A stretch of 50,363 nt of DNA, from positions 1 to 50,363 of the forward strand of contig CAJLUE010000006.1 in NCBI GenBank assembly GCA_905209765.1, given 5' to 3'. Below the pieces are notes generated by a model that saw only the letters and a program-made list of their open reading frames with translations, had not been told where the DNA came from and did not search any database. Source of the stretch: an uncultured Collinsella sp. (GTDB lineage Bacteria > Actinomycetota > Coriobacteriia > Coriobacteriales > Coriobacteriaceae). Positions 1 through 8,495 of this stretch are shown here, one piece after another. Made by a program: the position numbers and the translations under genes. Every line of letters starts with the position of its first letter. The first letter of the stretch is position 1.

Positions 1-2429
1 CGGTGCGCGACGGCGCCGAGGTGGAGCTCGACCTGGACCAGATCGTGCTCGACGATATCATTCGCCTGGGGCGCGGTGACCAGATTCCCGCCGACGCCGT
101 GGTGGTGTCGGGCGAGGCGCTCGTCAACGAGAGCTTGCTGACGGGCGAGAGCGACCTCATTAAGAAACAGCCCGGCTCCGAGCTCATGAGCGGCAGCTTT
201 ATCGACTCGGGCCTGCTGCGCGCTCGCGTGATCCATGTCGGCGCCGATAACTACGTGGCAAAGATCAATAACGAGGCCAAGTACGTCAAAAAGGTCAATT
301 CCGAGATCATGAACGCGCTCAACGCCATCGTGCGGTTCGCGAGCATTATCATGATTCCGCTTGGTTTGGCGCTCTTTTCCTCGAGTGTGAGCGAGCTGTG
401 GGATGCCGCGGGAACCCCGGGCGATAGCGCGCTTTCCTGGTGCTTCTCCGAGCTGCTGGCCGGTCGTGTGCCTTCTTCGGCGCTGCTGTCCACGGTGGGT
501 GCCCTGCTGGGCATGATTCCGCAGGGTCTGGTGCTGCTGACCTCGTCGGTGCTCGCGATTGCCACGGTGCGCCTGGCGCGTCGCAAGGTGCTGGCACAGC
601 AGCTCTACTGCATCGAGACGCTCGCGCGCGTCGACGTTTTGTGCCTGGATAAGACGGGCACCATTACCTCGGGCCGTATGGAGGTCGAGGGCACCTACCC
701 GCTGCCTGTTGAGGGTGTTGGCTTTGGCGCGGACTCGGACGAGGCGGCTGTCCCCGTCGAGACCACGGTGCTCGACTTTGCGCTTGCCAACGTGGCACGT
801 GCGACCTCGGCAGATGCCAACGAGACCTGCCAGGCGCTGCTCAACTACTACGCCGATCGCCCTGTTGAAGTGTCCGAGCCGCTGTCGGTCATTCCGTTCT
901 CGTCCTCCAAAAAGTGGAGCGGCGCATCGTTTGCGCAGGGCTCCTATGTGATGGGTGCCGCGCAGTTTGTACTCTCTGATCGCGCATTTGCACAGGTCGA
1001 GAATCGTGTGGCCGAGCTTGCCGACACCTGCCGCGTGCTCGTGGTGGCGCGCGTGGACGGCTTTACGCCCGATGGCGATATGGTGGGCGATGCCGAGCCC
1101 GTGGGCTTTGTGACCATCCGCGATGAGATTCGCACCTCGGCAGCCGAGACTATCGGCTACTTTAACGAGCAAGGTGTGACCCTCAACGTGATCAGCGGCG
1201 ACGACCCGCGTACGGTGTCGTCGATCGCGCGCGTGGTGGGCGTGCCCGGGGCGGATGCCTACGTGGACGCCACGACCCTCGATACGCCGTCCAAGATTGA
1301 TGCGGCAGTGGACCGCTATCACGTCTTTGGTCGCGTGACCCCGCAGCAGAAGCGCGAGCTCGTACAGGCGCTCAAACGCCGAGGGCACACCGTGGCCATG
1401 ACGGGCGACGGCGTCAACGACGTGCTGGCGCTCAAGGAGGCCGACTGCTCCGTGGCGATGGCCGCCGGCTCCGATGCCGCGCGCAATGTGGCCGAGATCG
1501 TGCTCGTCGATAACGACTTTGCCTCGATGCCCGCTGTGGTGGCCGAGGGCCGTCGTTCTATCAATAACCTGCAGCGCTCTGCCGCGCTCTTTCTGACGAA
1601 GACGCTTTTCTCGATGGGCCTGGCGGCGCTGTGCATCGCGTTGCCGCCGTATCCCTTCGAGCCCATTCAGATGACGCTCATCAACTTCTTCTGCATCGGC
1701 GCGCCGGGCTTTGTGCTGGGCCTGGAGCCCAACAACGCCCGCGTGAAGGGGTCGTTCTTGACCAACGTGCTTAAGCGTGCGCTGCCGGCGTCGATTGCGG
1801 TCATTTTGGCCGCGGCGCTCGATATCTTTGTGGCACGCGTATTTGGCTTTAGCCAGCTTACGCTTTCGACCATGTGCCTGCTCACGTCGTGCGCGGCGAG
1901 TGTCAGCCTGATCTGGCGTATCTCGCAGCCTCTCACGCCCTTGCGCGTGGTGCTTTTCGTGTTTGTCGTCGCCGGTATTTTGACGGGCGTTATCGGGTTC
2001 CCGGGGCTGCTGTCCATCGCCAACCTGTCGATGAGCCAGATGATCATCTTGGCGGTTATCGTTGTCTTTACCTGCGCGGTGTTCTTTAAACTTGCCACGA
2101 TGATGGACTCGCTTAAGCCCCGTCGCCGTCATGCGGCCACCGGCTTTGGCCGTGGCGTGCGCGTTCGCCTGGGTCGCGGCGGCGGCAAGGTGAGCTCGAC
2201 GGGATCGACCGCCGAGCGTTTTGCCAAGCGCGTTGCCGCCGATATGGCGCAGCGCCGCGAGTTGCGCACTGCCCGCGAGGCCGAGGCCCGTGCACTCGAG
2301 GGCGTGGAAAAAGCCCAGTCCAAGAAAAAGAAGGGCACGGGCACCAAGCGCTCCCGCGTGACCAAATCGGCTCAGGGCATTAAGGTCTCGATGCCAAGCA
2401 AGAAGAATAAGCCCGTAAAGAAAGACTAG
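1..2429 (+). CDS. Cation-translocating P-type ATPase, 3' part (5' end outside window)
   Basis: Membrane pump that uses an aspartyl-phosphate intermediate to move a cation. The frame is open from the first base, so the true start lies upstream; GTG at position 3 only happens to be the first start-like codon. Residue numbers count from position 3: TGES of the actuator domain near 47-50, the phosphorylation motif DKTGT with Asp216, and the hinge TGDGVND at about 467-473. The helix before the P domain carries a P-Q-G-L motif, like the PEGL of CtpE-type calcium pumps, so a divalent cation (Ca2+ or Mg2+) is a guess. Several C-terminal membrane helices follow. The last ~100 residues (about 705-808) are a Lys/Arg-rich, probably cytoplasmic tail, which is unusual for the family. 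No gene symbol can be assigned with confidence. Confidence 0.9.
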   Translation, partial: VRDGAEVELDLDQIVLDDIIRLGRGDQIPADAVVVSGEALVNESLLTGESDLIKKQPGSELMSGSFIDSGLLRARVIHVGADNYVAKINNEAKYVKKVNSEIMNALNAIVRFASIIMIPLGLALFSSSVSELWDAAGTPGDSALSWCFSELLAGRVPSSALLSTVGALLGMIPQGLVLLTSSVLAIATVRLARRKVLAQQLYCIETLARVDVLCLDKTGTITSGRMEVEGTYPLPVEGVGFGADSDEAAVPVETTVLDFALANVARATSADANETCQALLNYYADRPVEVSEPLSVIPFSSSKKWSGASFAQGSYVMGAAQFVLSDRAFAQVENRVAELADTCRVLVVARVDGFTPDGDMVGDAEPVGFVTIRDEIRTSAAETIGYFNEQGVTLNVISGDDPRTVSSIARVVGVPGADAYVDATTLDTPSKIDAAVDRYHVFGRVTPQQKRELVQALKRRGHTVAMTGDGVNDVLALKEADCSVAMAAGSDAARNVAEIVLVDNDFASMPAVVAEGRRSINNLQRSAALFLTKTLFSMGLAALCIALPPYPFEPIQMTLINFFCIGAPGFVLGLEPNNARVKGSFLTNVLKRALPASIAVILAAALDIFVARVFGFSQLTLSTMCLLTSCAASVSLIWRISQPLTPLRVVLFVFVVAGILTGVIGFPGLLSIANLSMSQMIILAVIVVFTCAVFFKLATMMDSLKPRRRHAATGFGRGVRVRLGRGGGKVSSTGSTAERFAKRVAADMAQRRELRTAREAEARALEGVEKAQSKKKKGTGTKRSRVTKSAQGIKVSMPSKKNKPVKKD

Positions 2430-2440
2430 CCCCAACGCCT

Positions 2441-2517
2441 CCCTAAGTTGCGGTGAAATAGGGACTGTTTAAGCGTTTTAACCTCCTATTCAGTCCCTAT
2501 TTCACCGCAACTTAGGG
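2441..2517. repeat. Perfect 27-bp inverted repeat after the ATPase gene
   Basis: Arms 2441-2467 and 2491-2517 are perfect reverse complements of 27 bp around a 23-nt spacer. The left arm begins 11 bp after the ATPase stop codon. The arm contains AAATAGGGACTG, resembling the GGGAC core of the other gene-end repeats in this window (19507, 27522, 34920). There is no T-tract directly after the right arm, so it is not a classical intrinsic terminator, although the RNA would fold into a very stable hairpin. Likely a REP-like mobile unit (inference). Confidence 0.85.
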
Positions 2518-2615
2518 GTGAGCGGGGATGTTGAATTGGTGCCTTGCGCTTGTGGGGCCGTGTCGATGTTATGCTCTAACCTCAATTGTTTGAATTGCTT
2601 CGGAAAGAGGATGCC

Positions 2616-3770
2616 GTGATCTGCCCGCATTGCCTAAAGACCATCGAGGACGGCGCCTCGTTCTGCCCCTATTGCAACGCATACGTTGGTCCGGGCGATG
2701 GTCCCGAGCATACCGAGTTCGTGTTCTGCGACGGCTGCGGCGCCCGTCTGTCCCCGCATGACCGTACCTGTCCCAAGTGTGGACGCCCCGCGCCGGGCAT
2801 CCTTTCCGAGGACGCGGCCGCATCCGACCTGGCCGCAGGCCGCACGGCTGGCTTTCCGCGTCTGACGCAGGAGCAGATCGATACCGAGGTGCCCCACGCG
2901 CCGGCATCTGCCGCGGCGGTGCTCTCGGACGCAGCCGACCCCAACGAGACCTGCGTGCTGCCTGCCTTCGATAAGGACTTTGGCATCCCCAAGGTCGATA
3001 TCCCCACGCCGGTGTCCCTGCGCGATGATGCCCAGCCCAAAAAGCAAAAGCCCAAGCGCAAGGTCCACCCCGACGAGGATGCCTATCACAAGCACAAACG
3101 CCATATCCCCAAACCGCTCATCGTCATCGCGGTGCTCGCCGCCGTGTGTGGTGGTGCCTATTGGTTTGTGACTGCCGATCCCATGGGCGTCATGCCCGGC
3201 TTCTACGACCAGTTTGGCCAGGCCGCCAAGACCACCTTCCCGTCGCGCCAAAAGGGCGAGGCCACCGAGAAAGAGTCCAAGCAAGAGGATGCGTCCGAGG
3301 TCGTTCAGGAGGAGACCGTCTTAACCGACGACCAGCTCTACACCAGGCTCGACGGCCTGTACCAGACCATCGTGTCGTACAGCGACGAGGATCAGATCGG
3401 CGAGGTTATCGATTCGTTTAATAACGGCTATCTGCGTACACCGCTCTCCACCCGCCAGGAGCTGTCGCAGAGCGCCTATGCCCTACGCGATCAGATTAAA
3501 AAGACCCAGGATGAGCTCAACAACCTCAAGGTTCAGGACGACACGGTCTATGCGGAGGACATCGAGCACCTAAAGCAGCTTGCCCAGTGGATGTACGAGC
3601 GTGTCGATGTGATCTGCCAGAGTTGGGATATCTCGCTGTCCATTCCCGACGGCGAGTCGCTGAGCGCCCGTCAGAGCGAGATCCTAGCGCCCATCGCACA
3701 AGGCGGCAACAGCGCGCTTAACCAGTACGACGCCAACGTGAGCGCCTGGAGGCCGCAGCAGCGTTCGTAA
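2616..3770 (+). CDS. Double zinc-ribbon single-pass membrane protein, function unknown
   Basis: 384 residues. Start GTG 2616 was chosen because GGAAAGAGG (2602-2610) lies 5 nt upstream and the protein then opens directly with the zinc ribbon; an in-frame TTG at 2586 has no such site. Two zinc ribbons are visible: Cys3-Cys6-Cys17-Cys20 and Cys38-Cys41-Cys52-Cys55. A variable, acidic then Lys-rich linker follows, one membrane helix at about 166-186, and a mostly helical domain of about 200 residues. This architecture (cytoplasmic zinc ribbons, one helix, external helical domain) is common in Gram-positive envelope proteins of unknown function. I do not recognise a specific family for the C-terminal domain. 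Confidence 0.85.
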   Translation: MICPHCLKTIEDGASFCPYCNAYVGPGDGPEHTEFVFCDGCGARLSPHDRTCPKCGRPAPGILSEDAAASDLAAGRTAGFPRLTQEQIDTEVPHAPASAAAVLSDAADPNETCVLPAFDKDFGIPKVDIPTPVSLRDDAQPKKQKPKRKVHPDEDAYHKHKRHIPKPLIVIAVLAAVCGGAYWFVTADPMGVMPGFYDQFGQAAKTTFPSRQKGEATEKESKQEDASEVVQEETVLTDDQLYTRLDGLYQTIVSYSDEDQIGEVIDSFNNGYLRTPLSTRQELSQSAYALRDQIKKTQDELNNLKVQDDTVYAEDIEHLKQLAQWMYERVDVICQSWDISLSIPDGESLSARQSEILAPIAQGGNSALNQYDANVSAWRPQQRS

Positions 3771-3806
3771 TTTGTTGCCCTCCGGCGGCATAACCTGCGT
3801 GCGCAA

Positions 3807-3836
3807 TTGATGGAAGCCCGTGCTTATTGCTACAAT
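3807..3836 (+). promoter_or_regulatory. Probable sigma-A-type promoter for the PPIase gene
   Basis: TTGATG (3807-3812) and TACAAT (3831-3836) are separated by 18 bp. The start would fall about 30 nt before the ATG at 3876. Matches are 4/6 and 5/6 to the housekeeping consensus. Confidence 0.5.
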
Positions 3837-3875
3837 TCGTACAAATATGCTTTAAACGCACGAGGAAGGAACCAC

Positions 3876-4418
3876 ATGTTTGGTTTTAAGAAAGAGCTCT
3901 ATACGCCCGAGTACCAGCTCGTCGGTGACGAGTGTGCGGTGATCGAGACGTCGAAGGGCACCATCAAGGTCAAGTTTGACGGTGAGGGCGCCCCCATCCA
4001 TGTGGCGAACTTCTGCGAGCTTTCCACGATGGGCTTCTATGACGGCCTTAAGTTCCATCGCTATGTGCCCGGCTTTGTGATCCAGGGCGGCGACCCCAAT
4101 ACCCGCGATATGTCCGGCGCCGACGTCGCTGCCGGCCTTGAGGGCCCCGACGGCATGCCCGGTACCGGCGGCCCCGGCTACTGCATCAAGGGCGAGTTTG
4201 CCACCAATCCGCGCAACAGCCATGTTGACGGCGCGCTTGCCATGGCTCGCTCCATGGATCCCGATTCCGCGGGCTCGCAGTTCTACTTCTGCCTGGGTGC
4301 CCAGCACAACCTCGACTCCGGCTATACCGTCTTTGGCACCACGGTCGAGGGCCTCGACGTCATCTCGCAGCTGCGCGCCGGCGACGAGATCGTTCATGTC
4401 GAGATCGTTCACGAGTAA
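3876..4418 (+). CDS. Cyclophilin-type peptidyl-prolyl cis-trans isomerase
   Basis: 180 residues. Catalyses cis-trans isomerisation of Xaa-Pro bonds during folding. Start ATG 3876 follows AGGAAGGA; upstream in-frame codons lack a ribosome site. Cyclophilin landmarks are clear: GFYDGLKFHRYVPGFVIQGG with the catalytic Arg in FHR, then GDPNTRDMSG, and SAGSQFYFCLG. The usual Phe in the FHR-x6-QGGD core region is kept. No signal peptide is seen, so a cytoplasmic location is expected. It has its own promoter and is followed 11 nt later by the TPR gene, so the two are probably co-transcribed. Confidence 0.95.
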   Translation: MFGFKKELYTPEYQLVGDECAVIETSKGTIKVKFDGEGAPIHVANFCELSTMGFYDGLKFHRYVPGFVIQGGDPNTRDMSGADVAAGLEGPDGMPGTGGPGYCIKGEFATNPRNSHVDGALAMARSMDPDSAGSQFYFCLGAQHNLDSGYTVFGTTVEGLDVISQLRAGDEIVHVEIVHE

Positions 4419-4429
4419 AGGGGACTTCC

Positions 4430-5725
4430 TTGAATAGCCAGCTGATCCAACAGGGCCGCGCCGCTTATCGCGCGGGTGATTTTTCCGCTGCCGCCCAGAT
4501 GCTTGGCGCGGCAAAGACTCCCAACGAGATCATGGGTGAGGCCGACCACCTGCGCGGCAACGCCCTGATGCATCTGGGCATGTACGCCGAGGCCGCCGAG
4601 GCCTACGCCGCTGCCCTCAACGACGGCGCCTATGGCAAGCGCGGCGCCCTGCTTACCAACCGCGGCAAGGCACTCGCCGCGGTGGGCGACTACACCACGG
4701 CCGCCCAGGCGTTCTCTGCGGCTACCCAGGACGCTTCCTACGCCACGCCTTTTAAGGCCTACCTGGGTCTGGGCAATGCGCTGTTCCAGTCGGGCGACTA
4801 TGCCAACGCCGGTACTGCCTTCCGTCAGGCTGCCATCGACGGTGCCAATCCGGCTCCCGCTGCCGCCCTCGGCGATCTGGGCCGCTGCTTCATCAAGCTC
4901 GGACGCCCCGCGGACGCCGTTGAGACCTACCGCACGGCTATCGACTTTGCCGGTCCGCGCGACGATACGCGCGCCCTCAACGCCGGCATGGGCCAAGCGC
5001 TTTCCGCCGCCGGCCGTCCTTCCGATGCGCTCGATGCCTTTAACGCCGCTACCGCCGATGGCATCTATCAGCTCACGCCCGAGCAGGCCGATGAGCTTGC
5101 CCGCGTGCACGACTCGCTCGCCGCGCTTTCGGCCCAGACGGCCATGTCCACGGCTCCGGCTCCCGCGATGGACGCTCCCGCTGTCGACCCGCTCGATCCC
5201 ACGGGCGCGACCGGTCAGTTTATGCCCGACCCCTCTGACACCGGCTTCTTTACGCTGTCCGAGTCCGAGATGGTCCAGCAGGACCGCAAGCAGGCCAAGG
5301 TCCGTCGTCGCCACCGCCACACGGGTCTTAAGATCTTCCTGGTGCTGCTTCTGCTCATCGTGATCGCTGCCGGCGGTCTTGGCTATGCTTATACGCGCGG
5401 CATGGGCTACCCCTCTCAGGAGTCCGTCATCACCGACCTGTTCCAGGCTGCCGGTGACGGCGATACCGCCAAGGCCGAGTCCTGCCTGGCCTCGAGCCTG
5501 TCCGAGGACGCCAAGGCGATGATCATCTCCTCGATCCCGCAGGGCGCCACTGTCTCCATCGAGGGTATGGATCAGTCCATGACCGAGAGCACCGCCAAGG
5601 TGAAGGCTTCGCTGTCCAAGGGCGGCGAGCAGGAGTACACCGTTAAATTCGTGCGCTCCGACAACCATATCGGCTGGGCCGTTTCCTCCTTCGATATCGA
5701 TTTCTCGGCCGCTGACAACCAGTAG
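4430..5725 (+). CDS. TPR-repeat protein with a C-terminal membrane anchor and external domain
   Basis: 431 residues, TTG start at 4430 with AAGGGGA just upstream, overlapping the end of the PPIase gene. The first ~230 residues are Ala-rich tetratricopeptide-like helical pairs (repeated patterns such as GDYxxAxxAF and LGxALxxxGDY). A low-complexity Ala/Pro/Asp linker follows, then a basic stretch and a membrane helix at about 299-322. The ~100-residue C-terminal part has Asp/Gly/Ser-rich composition like small external DUF4878-type domains (inference). It probably scaffolds other proteins at the membrane; substrate unknown. The order zinc-ribbon protein, PPIase, TPR protein suggests envelope protein folding or assembly, but this is not proven by the sequence. 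Confidence 0.85.
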   Translation: MNSQLIQQGRAAYRAGDFSAAAQMLGAAKTPNEIMGEADHLRGNALMHLGMYAEAAEAYAAALNDGAYGKRGALLTNRGKALAAVGDYTTAAQAFSAATQDASYATPFKAYLGLGNALFQSGDYANAGTAFRQAAIDGANPAPAAALGDLGRCFIKLGRPADAVETYRTAIDFAGPRDDTRALNAGMGQALSAAGRPSDALDAFNAATADGIYQLTPEQADELARVHDSLAALSAQTAMSTAPAPAMDAPAVDPLDPTGATGQFMPDPSDTGFFTLSESEMVQQDRKQAKVRRRHRHTGLKIFLVLLLLIVIAAGGLGYAYTRGMGYPSQESVITDLFQAAGDGDTAKAESCLASSLSEDAKAMIISSIPQGATVSIEGMDQSMTESTAKVKASLSKGGEQEYTVKFVRSDNHIGWAVSSFDIDFSAADNQ

Positions 5726-5747
5726 TGACCTTATGAGATTTGGCTCT

Positions 5748-5780
5748 GCCCGGCGCTTCACCGCAAGTGAGGTGCCGGGC
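5748..5780 (+). terminator. Hairpin after the TPR gene, weak terminator candidate
   Basis: Arms 5748-5761 and 5767-5780 pair over 14 bp with GU pairs around a 5-nt loop. No run of T follows, so if it terminates transcription it does so poorly or with a factor. It separates the TPR gene from mreB. TATGAT at 5790-5795 just after it could be the -10 of an mreB promoter, but I find no convincing -35. Confidence 0.4.
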
Positions 5781-5840
5781 TTGCGCTAGTATGATGGGCT
5801 AGTAGTTTTCCAGCAATCATCCAACACATCAGGAGTTGCG

Positions 5841-6884
5841 TTGTTTTCTTTGATGGATATGTTCTTCGGTAGCTATGCGGGCGATCTCGCCATCGACCTC
5901 GGCACCGCCAATACGCTCGTCTCCGTGCGCGGCAAGGGCATCGTCATCCGCGAGCCCTCCGTTGTCGCTATCGACAAGAACGACGAGCGCATCCTGGCAG
6001 TCGGCATCGAGGCCAAGCGTATGCTCGGCCGTACGCCCGGCAACATCGTGGCCGTTCGTCCCCTTAAGGACGGCGTCATCGCCGACTTCGATGTCACCGA
6101 GGCCATGCTTCGCTACTTTATCGACAAGGCTTCCGAGAAGCGCTATCCGTGGACTCCGCGTCCGCGCGTCGTCGTCTGCGTTCCCTCCGGCGTCACGTCG
6201 GTCGAGAAGCGAGCCGTCTTTGAGGCCACGATCCAGGCAGGCGCTCGCCAGGCCTACCTAATCGAGGAGCCCATGGCGGCCGCCATCGGCGCCGACCTGC
6301 CCGTCGAGGAGCCTACGGGCTCCATGGTCATCGATATCGGCGGCGGCACCACCGAGGTCGCCGTTATCGCTATGGGCGGTATTGTCGTGTCGCAGTCCAT
6401 CCGCATTGCCGGCGACGAGTTCGACCAGGCTATCCTCACCCATGTTCGCGATGCCTACAACCTGGCTATCGGCGAGCGCACGGCCGAGGACATCAAGATT
6501 AAGGTCGGCTCCGCCGTGCCGCTCAAGGATGAGCTCGACGTCGAGGTCAACGGACGCGACGTTATCACGGGCCTGCCCAAGACCGTGCGTATCGAGAGCG
6601 AGGAGATTCGTCGCGCGCTTAACAAGCCGCTCGACGAGATGGCCAAGGCCGTTAAGGACGCTCTGGACGCCACGCCGCCCGATCTTGCCTCGGACCTTAT
6701 GTACTACGGCATTCTGCTGACCGGCGGCGGTGCGCTGCTGCGCGGCCTCGACGTGCGCCTGCGCGACGAGACTGGCGTTTCGGTCAACGTCAGCCCCACG
6801 GCGCTCGATAACGTCGTAAACGGCTGCGCCCGCGTGCTCGAGGCCAACGCCTTTGACGGTGGCTTCGTCCAAACCAATGCTTAA
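5841..6884 (+). CDS. mreB: Rod shape-determining actin homologue MreB
   Basis: 347 residues, the usual MreB length. Forms membrane-bound filaments that guide lateral wall synthesis. TTG 5841 is preceded by AGGAG (5831-5835, 5-nt spacing); ATG 5853 is a less well placed alternative. Actin-fold nucleotide motifs are present: DLGTANT at 19-25 (phosphate 1), IDIGGGTTE at 164-172 (phosphate 2), and TGGGALLRG at 294-302 (adenosine). The N-terminus is amphipathic, as expected for membrane binding. First gene of the mreBCD-PBP2-rodA cluster, with mreC 21 nt downstream. Confidence 0.98.
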   Translation: MFSLMDMFFGSYAGDLAIDLGTANTLVSVRGKGIVIREPSVVAIDKNDERILAVGIEAKRMLGRTPGNIVAVRPLKDGVIADFDVTEAMLRYFIDKASEKRYPWTPRPRVVVCVPSGVTSVEKRAVFEATIQAGARQAYLIEEPMAAAIGADLPVEEPTGSMVIDIGGGTTEVAVIAMGGIVVSQSIRIAGDEFDQAILTHVRDAYNLAIGERTAEDIKIKVGSAVPLKDELDVEVNGRDVITGLPKTVRIESEEIRRALNKPLDEMAKAVKDALDATPPDLASDLMYYGILLTGGGALLRGLDVRLRDETGVSVNVSPTALDNVVNGCARVLEANAFDGGFVQTNA

Positions 6885-6905
6885 TTTCCAAAAGGTGGAT
6901 TCCAT

Positions 6906-7904
6906 TTGGCACGATCTTCGGGTTTCTCTCCAAATCTGAATACCAAGCGACAATCAACGGGTATGCGCCCGTTGATTGTTTTCAGCCTGATTTCGGTGTT
7001 GCTGCTCACGTTTTATATCCGTGAGGGCGAGGCCGGGCCGATTCATGCCGTGCGCTCGGGTGTGACGACGATTACCTCGCCGGTGCGCTTTGTGGGCTCG
7101 GTCGTGGCGGCTCCCTTCAACGCGATCGGCAACGTGTTTTCCAACCTCACGGCTTCGCAGGAGTCGCTCGATGACCTCAAGAAGCAAAACGAGGTGCTGA
7201 CCTCTAAGGTCGCAGAGCTTTCCGAGGCTCAAAAGACTGCCGAGCGCCTGGAGGGCCTGGTCGGGCTGCAATCGACCTACAACCTTAAGTCGACCGCCGC
7301 CCGTATTGTCGGTGCGTCGGGCGATGCCTGGACCTCGACCGTTACCATCGACAAAGGCTCTGCCGACGGCCTGACCATCAACATGCCCGTGACGAGTTCT
7401 GCCGGTGTTATCGGCCAGATTATTGAAGTATCGGCCAAGACCTCTACCGTGCGCCTGATTGGTGACGAGAACTCGGGCGTGTCGGCTATGGTGCAGGACA
7501 CGCGCGCCCAGGGTATGCTGCAGGGTCAGGCTGACGGTACGCTTCGTCTAGAGTACGTGAGCGTCGACTCCGACGTCAAAGTGGGCGACATCATCGTGAC
7601 CTCCGGCATTGGCGGCGTGTTCCCCAAGGGCCTGCCGCTCGGCACCGTTTCCTCGGTGGAGAAGTCGGCCAACGATGTGTATTACACCATCGTCGTACGT
7701 GCTCAGACCACGGCCGAGAACAACGAGGAGGTGCTCGTCATTACCTCGCTGACCGACGAGCAGTCGGCCTCGGACGATGACGTGAGCACCGCTAATAGCA
7801 CGCCGCAGGGAACGTCGCGCGATGCTGCGACCAAGACGAAGGACGAGGGCTCGGATGACAGTTCCGACACGTCCGAGACGACCGATTCCGGCTCGAGCGA
7901 ATAG
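6906..7904 (+). CDS. mreC: Rod shape-determining protein MreC
   Basis: 332 residues. Bitopic scaffold linking MreB to the external wall synthases. TTG 6906 follows AAAGGTGGA. A short basic N-tail is followed by one membrane helix (about 22-38), a coiled coil (about 85-118), and the paired beta-barrel core with the conserved segments SGDAWTSTVTIDKGSADGL and PVTSSAGVIGQI. Residues beyond about 283 form a Ser/Thr/Asp-rich disordered tail, longer than in many homologues. Sits between mreB and mreD, with mreD starting about 11 nt after its stop. Confidence 0.96.
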   Translation: MARSSGFSPNLNTKRQSTGMRPLIVFSLISVLLLTFYIREGEAGPIHAVRSGVTTITSPVRFVGSVVAAPFNAIGNVFSNLTASQESLDDLKKQNEVLTSKVAELSEAQKTAERLEGLVGLQSTYNLKSTAARIVGASGDAWTSTVTIDKGSADGLTINMPVTSSAGVIGQIIEVSAKTSTVRLIGDENSGVSAMVQDTRAQGMLQGQADGTLRLEYVSVDSDVKVGDIIVTSGIGGVFPKGLPLGTVSSVEKSANDVYYTIVVRAQTTAENNEEVLVITSLTDEQSASDDDVSTANSTPQGTSRDAATKTKDEGSDDSSDTSETTDSGSSE

Positions 7905-7915
7905 GGGGCATGTCC

Positions 7916-8482
7916 ATGGATCTACACGAGCAGGGGGCGAGCTCCCGCACGTTTGTAATCGCCGCCATTGTATGCGTACTGCTGCAGGCAGGCCTGGCGC
8001 CGCAGATCTCCATTGCGGGCGGTCGCGTCAACTTTATGATTATCCTGGTGTGCCTGAGCGTGTTCTCGGGCGATCCCACGCGGGCTGTCGTCTGCGGTTT
8101 TTGCAGCGGCCTTTTCTATGATCTTTCCGCTGCCGTGCCGGTGGGCGTTATGTCGCTGCTGCTGACGGTGGGCAGTTTTGCCCTGGTGCACAGCGCGGCC
8201 GGTCAGACGGGCGGCTCCCCGAGCGCGCGCGGTATTACCGTGGGCGCCTTCGCGCTTGCCATCAACGTGGTCTACAGCATCATCTTGCTGTTTATGGGTT
8301 TGGAGACGAGCTTTGTGGTGGCTGTTTTTGGACACGCCCTGCCGTCTTCGATCCTGACGGGTCTGGTTGCCATTCCGTTTTTGATGTCCGGTGTCGTGCC
8401 GCAGTCCGGTTACGGATTCTCCGCACGCGGTGGTCATCAGACGGGTATGCGCTTTAAGCCCAAGACCCGCAAACTCAAATAG
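7916..8482 (+). CDS. mreD: Rod shape-determining membrane protein MreD
   Basis: 188 residues, almost entirely hydrophobic with about five membrane helices and a basic C-terminus, as in the MreD family. ATG 7916 was preferred over ATG 7910 because the site AGGGGG (7903-7908) then has 7-nt spacing rather than 1. A recognisable segment is the Gly/Leu-rich run in VVCGFCSGLFYDLSAAVPVG. Assignment rests on the family profile and on position between mreC and the PBP2 gene; MreD sequences themselves diverge strongly. Confidence 0.92.
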   Translation: MDLHEQGASSRTFVIAAIVCVLLQAGLAPQISIAGGRVNFMIILVCLSVFSGDPTRAVVCGFCSGLFYDLSAAVPVGVMSLLLTVGSFALVHSAAGQTGGSPSARGITVGAFALAINVVYSIILLFMGLETSFVVAVFGHALPSSILTGLVAIPFLMSGVVPQSGYGFSARGGHQTGMRFKPKTRKLK

Positions 8483-8495
8483 GGGAGGCCCGTAG

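Noticed and set aside
5748..5780. Strong rho-independent terminator after the TPR gene
   Set aside because: The hairpin is good but no T-run follows; listed only as a weak candidate.
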